Source: an uncultured Rickettsiales bacterium
Lineage (GTDB): Bacteria; Pseudomonadota; Alphaproteobacteria; Rickettsiales; UBA1997
Direction: 5' to 3'
DNA length: 15,583 nt
Assembly: GCA_937927795.1 (NCBI GenBank)
Contig: CALBSF010000192.1
Coordinates: forward strand, 1-15,583
Shown: positions 14,800-15,583 of the stretch, piece after piece
Numbering within the stretch: the first letter of the stretch is position 1
Layout: each line of letters starts with the position of its first letter
Position numbers and translations under genes: made by a program
The notes under the pieces: model-generated
The model's database searches: none
Told to the model about the DNA's origin: nothing
What the model saw: only the letters and a program-made list of their open reading frames with translations

Positions 14800-15571
14800 C
14801 ACCTACCTCCAATTTTGTAGTGGCATAAATTCGCTCTTCAAGTTCAGAGTGTGATAAAACTCCAAACCCAATTGGCACTACCTGTCTTGTTTCTTTATCA
14901 AATAGAATTGTGGCAGGAACAGCCTCAACATTGATACCCATCTTTGCAATCTGACCAGTATTGGTCGTAAATTTTTCCCACTCCGGCAACCCACCGCCAT
15001 CCATTGAAACCGGCATGACTGTAATTCCATATTTTTCTTGGAAATTTTTTAGAATCGGTGAATAGCGATGACAATGTGGGCAAGTAGAGCTAAACAAAAA
15101 GAAAAGCCCATAGCGATCATTAATGTGTTTTATTGTATCAGTTACACTGCGGTTTCTATCATCAATCCATGACTCTTTTCCAGCCTTAGAAACTGGTCTT
15201 TTTAGAGTATAATCCAAGCTCGGTGTTTTCCAAAGAACTCTGCGCCACTGATCGGCAAAAGTGCCAGATTTATCAAGGACAACTTGTTGATAAGACATGT
15301 AGTCTTTGATGTTGTCCTCTGTTGGATAAACTACTGCCTTAGCTTTTTTATCTTCTAAAGCTTTTTTAATTTGCGCTAATTTTTCTGCATAATCTTCTTG
15401 GTTTTCAGGAATATCTTTGACTGATTTTGATTCTTGAGTTTCTTCTTTTTTTTCATCTTGGCAGTAAAAATGCCAGCCAAGCCCATAATCACGACAGTAA
15501 TCGGGCTTCTTTGCATAAGAATTGAGGCTAAATATAAAAAGTAAAATAAAGCTAATTAGAAGGTTGACCAT
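14789..15571 (-). CDS. traF: Conjugal pilus-assembly protein TraF, thioredoxin-like with CPHC motif
   Basis: A 260-residue exported thioredoxin-fold protein. A signal peptide (1-20, cleavage after NSYA) is followed by a cysteine pair (C26, C37), a charged linker rich in Glu and Lys (40-80), and a thioredoxin domain from about 100. The redox motif is STCPHCHRY with C164 and C167, and the cis-proline is P219 in EAVPATILFD. F TraF has lost the CxxC and F relies on TrbB for disulfide chemistry, so this copy resembles the redox-active form. It probably acts in the periplasm to form or reshuffle disulfides in TraH, TraN or TraU. The start is firm: GGAGGG lies 2 bases before ATG 15571. It overlaps traH by 11 bases. 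Upstream tra genes presumably continue past the right edge. Confidence 0.92.
   Translation of the reverse strand: MVNLLISFILLFIFSLNSYAKKPDYCRDYGLGWHFYCQDEKKEETQESKSVKDIPENQEDYAEKLAQIKKALEDKKAKAVVYPTEDNIKDYMSYQQVVLDKSGTFADQWRRVLWKTPSLDYTLKRPVSKAGKESWIDDRNRSVTDTIKHINDRYGLFFLFSSTCPHCHRYSPILKNFQEKYGITVMPVSMDGGGLPEWEKFTTNTGQIAKMGINVEAVPATILFDKETRQVVPIGFGVLSHSELEERIYATTKLEVGDDF
14806..14810 (-). promoter_or_regulatory. Ribosome-binding site that decides the traH start
   Basis: On the minus strand GGAGG lies within the last codons of traF, 6 bases before ATG 14799 and 3 bases before GTG 14802. The spacing favours ATG 14799 as the traH start. Confidence 0.65.
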
Positions 15572-15573
15572 AA

Positions 15574-15579
15574 CCCTCC
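15574..15579 (-). promoter_or_regulatory. Ribosome-binding site of traF
   Basis: On the minus strand GGAGGG stands just before ATG 15571, one of only three strong Shine-Dalgarno sites seen in the operon (the others are before traH and the four-helix protein). The spacing of 2 bases from the last G is short, but an upstream G of the run still gives usable spacing. Confidence 0.6.
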
Positions 15580-15583
15580 ATAG

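Overview
The window is AT-rich (roughly one third G+C by eye). It carries the downstream half of an F-type conjugation locus on the minus strand (3881-15571), next to a plus-strand block of phosphotransferase and acetyltransferase genes (349-3878). Low G+C, an F-like tra set and mobile-element cargo of antibiotic-modifying-enzyme type are what one expects of integrative conjugative elements in intracellular bacteria such as Rickettsiales or Legionella-like amoeba associates. The Rickettsiales amplified genetic element (RAGE) is the closest known type. This placement is inference; no rRNA or housekeeping gene is present to confirm it.

Left edge (1-362): the last 56 codons of a formylglycine-generating-enzyme/SUMF1-type protein, followed with an 11-base overlap by an SCO1/SenC-like gene that keeps only its signal peptide and the first part of its mature region. 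This looks like a host locus broken by insertion or deletion near base 290.

Cargo block (349-3878, plus strand): an intact APH-family phosphotransferase; a 24-base perfect palindrome at its stop codon (terminator-like); about 330 bases of noncoding DNA with a nested inverted repeat and several short hairpins; a 3' fragment of a second APH gene joined by an ATGA overlap to a GNAT acetyltransferase; a protein-kinase-fold protein with Lys, Glu, HxDxxxxN and DFG motifs; and a second, YafP-like GNAT.

Conjugation block (minus strand, read from 15571 down to 3881): traF (with a CPHC thioredoxin motif), traH, a four-helix membrane protein, traG, traD, a small ribbon-helix-helix protein and a 1269-residue TraI-type relaxase. 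The order traF-traH-traG-traD-traI matches the F plasmid. TraF and TraH assemble the outer-membrane/pilus side, TraG stabilises mating pairs, TraD is the coupling ATPase, and the ribbon-helix-helix protein with the relaxase would form the relaxosome. The relaxase is a fusion of MOBF relaxase, RecD-like helicase and Toprim domain. A small two-helix membrane gene runs on the opposite strand between traD and traG, the place where F keeps its exclusion genes.

The two blocks converge: the stop codons of the second GNAT and the relaxase are 2 bases apart, with no visible terminator. No tRNA, rRNA, CRISPR array, complete insertion sequence or integrase was found.
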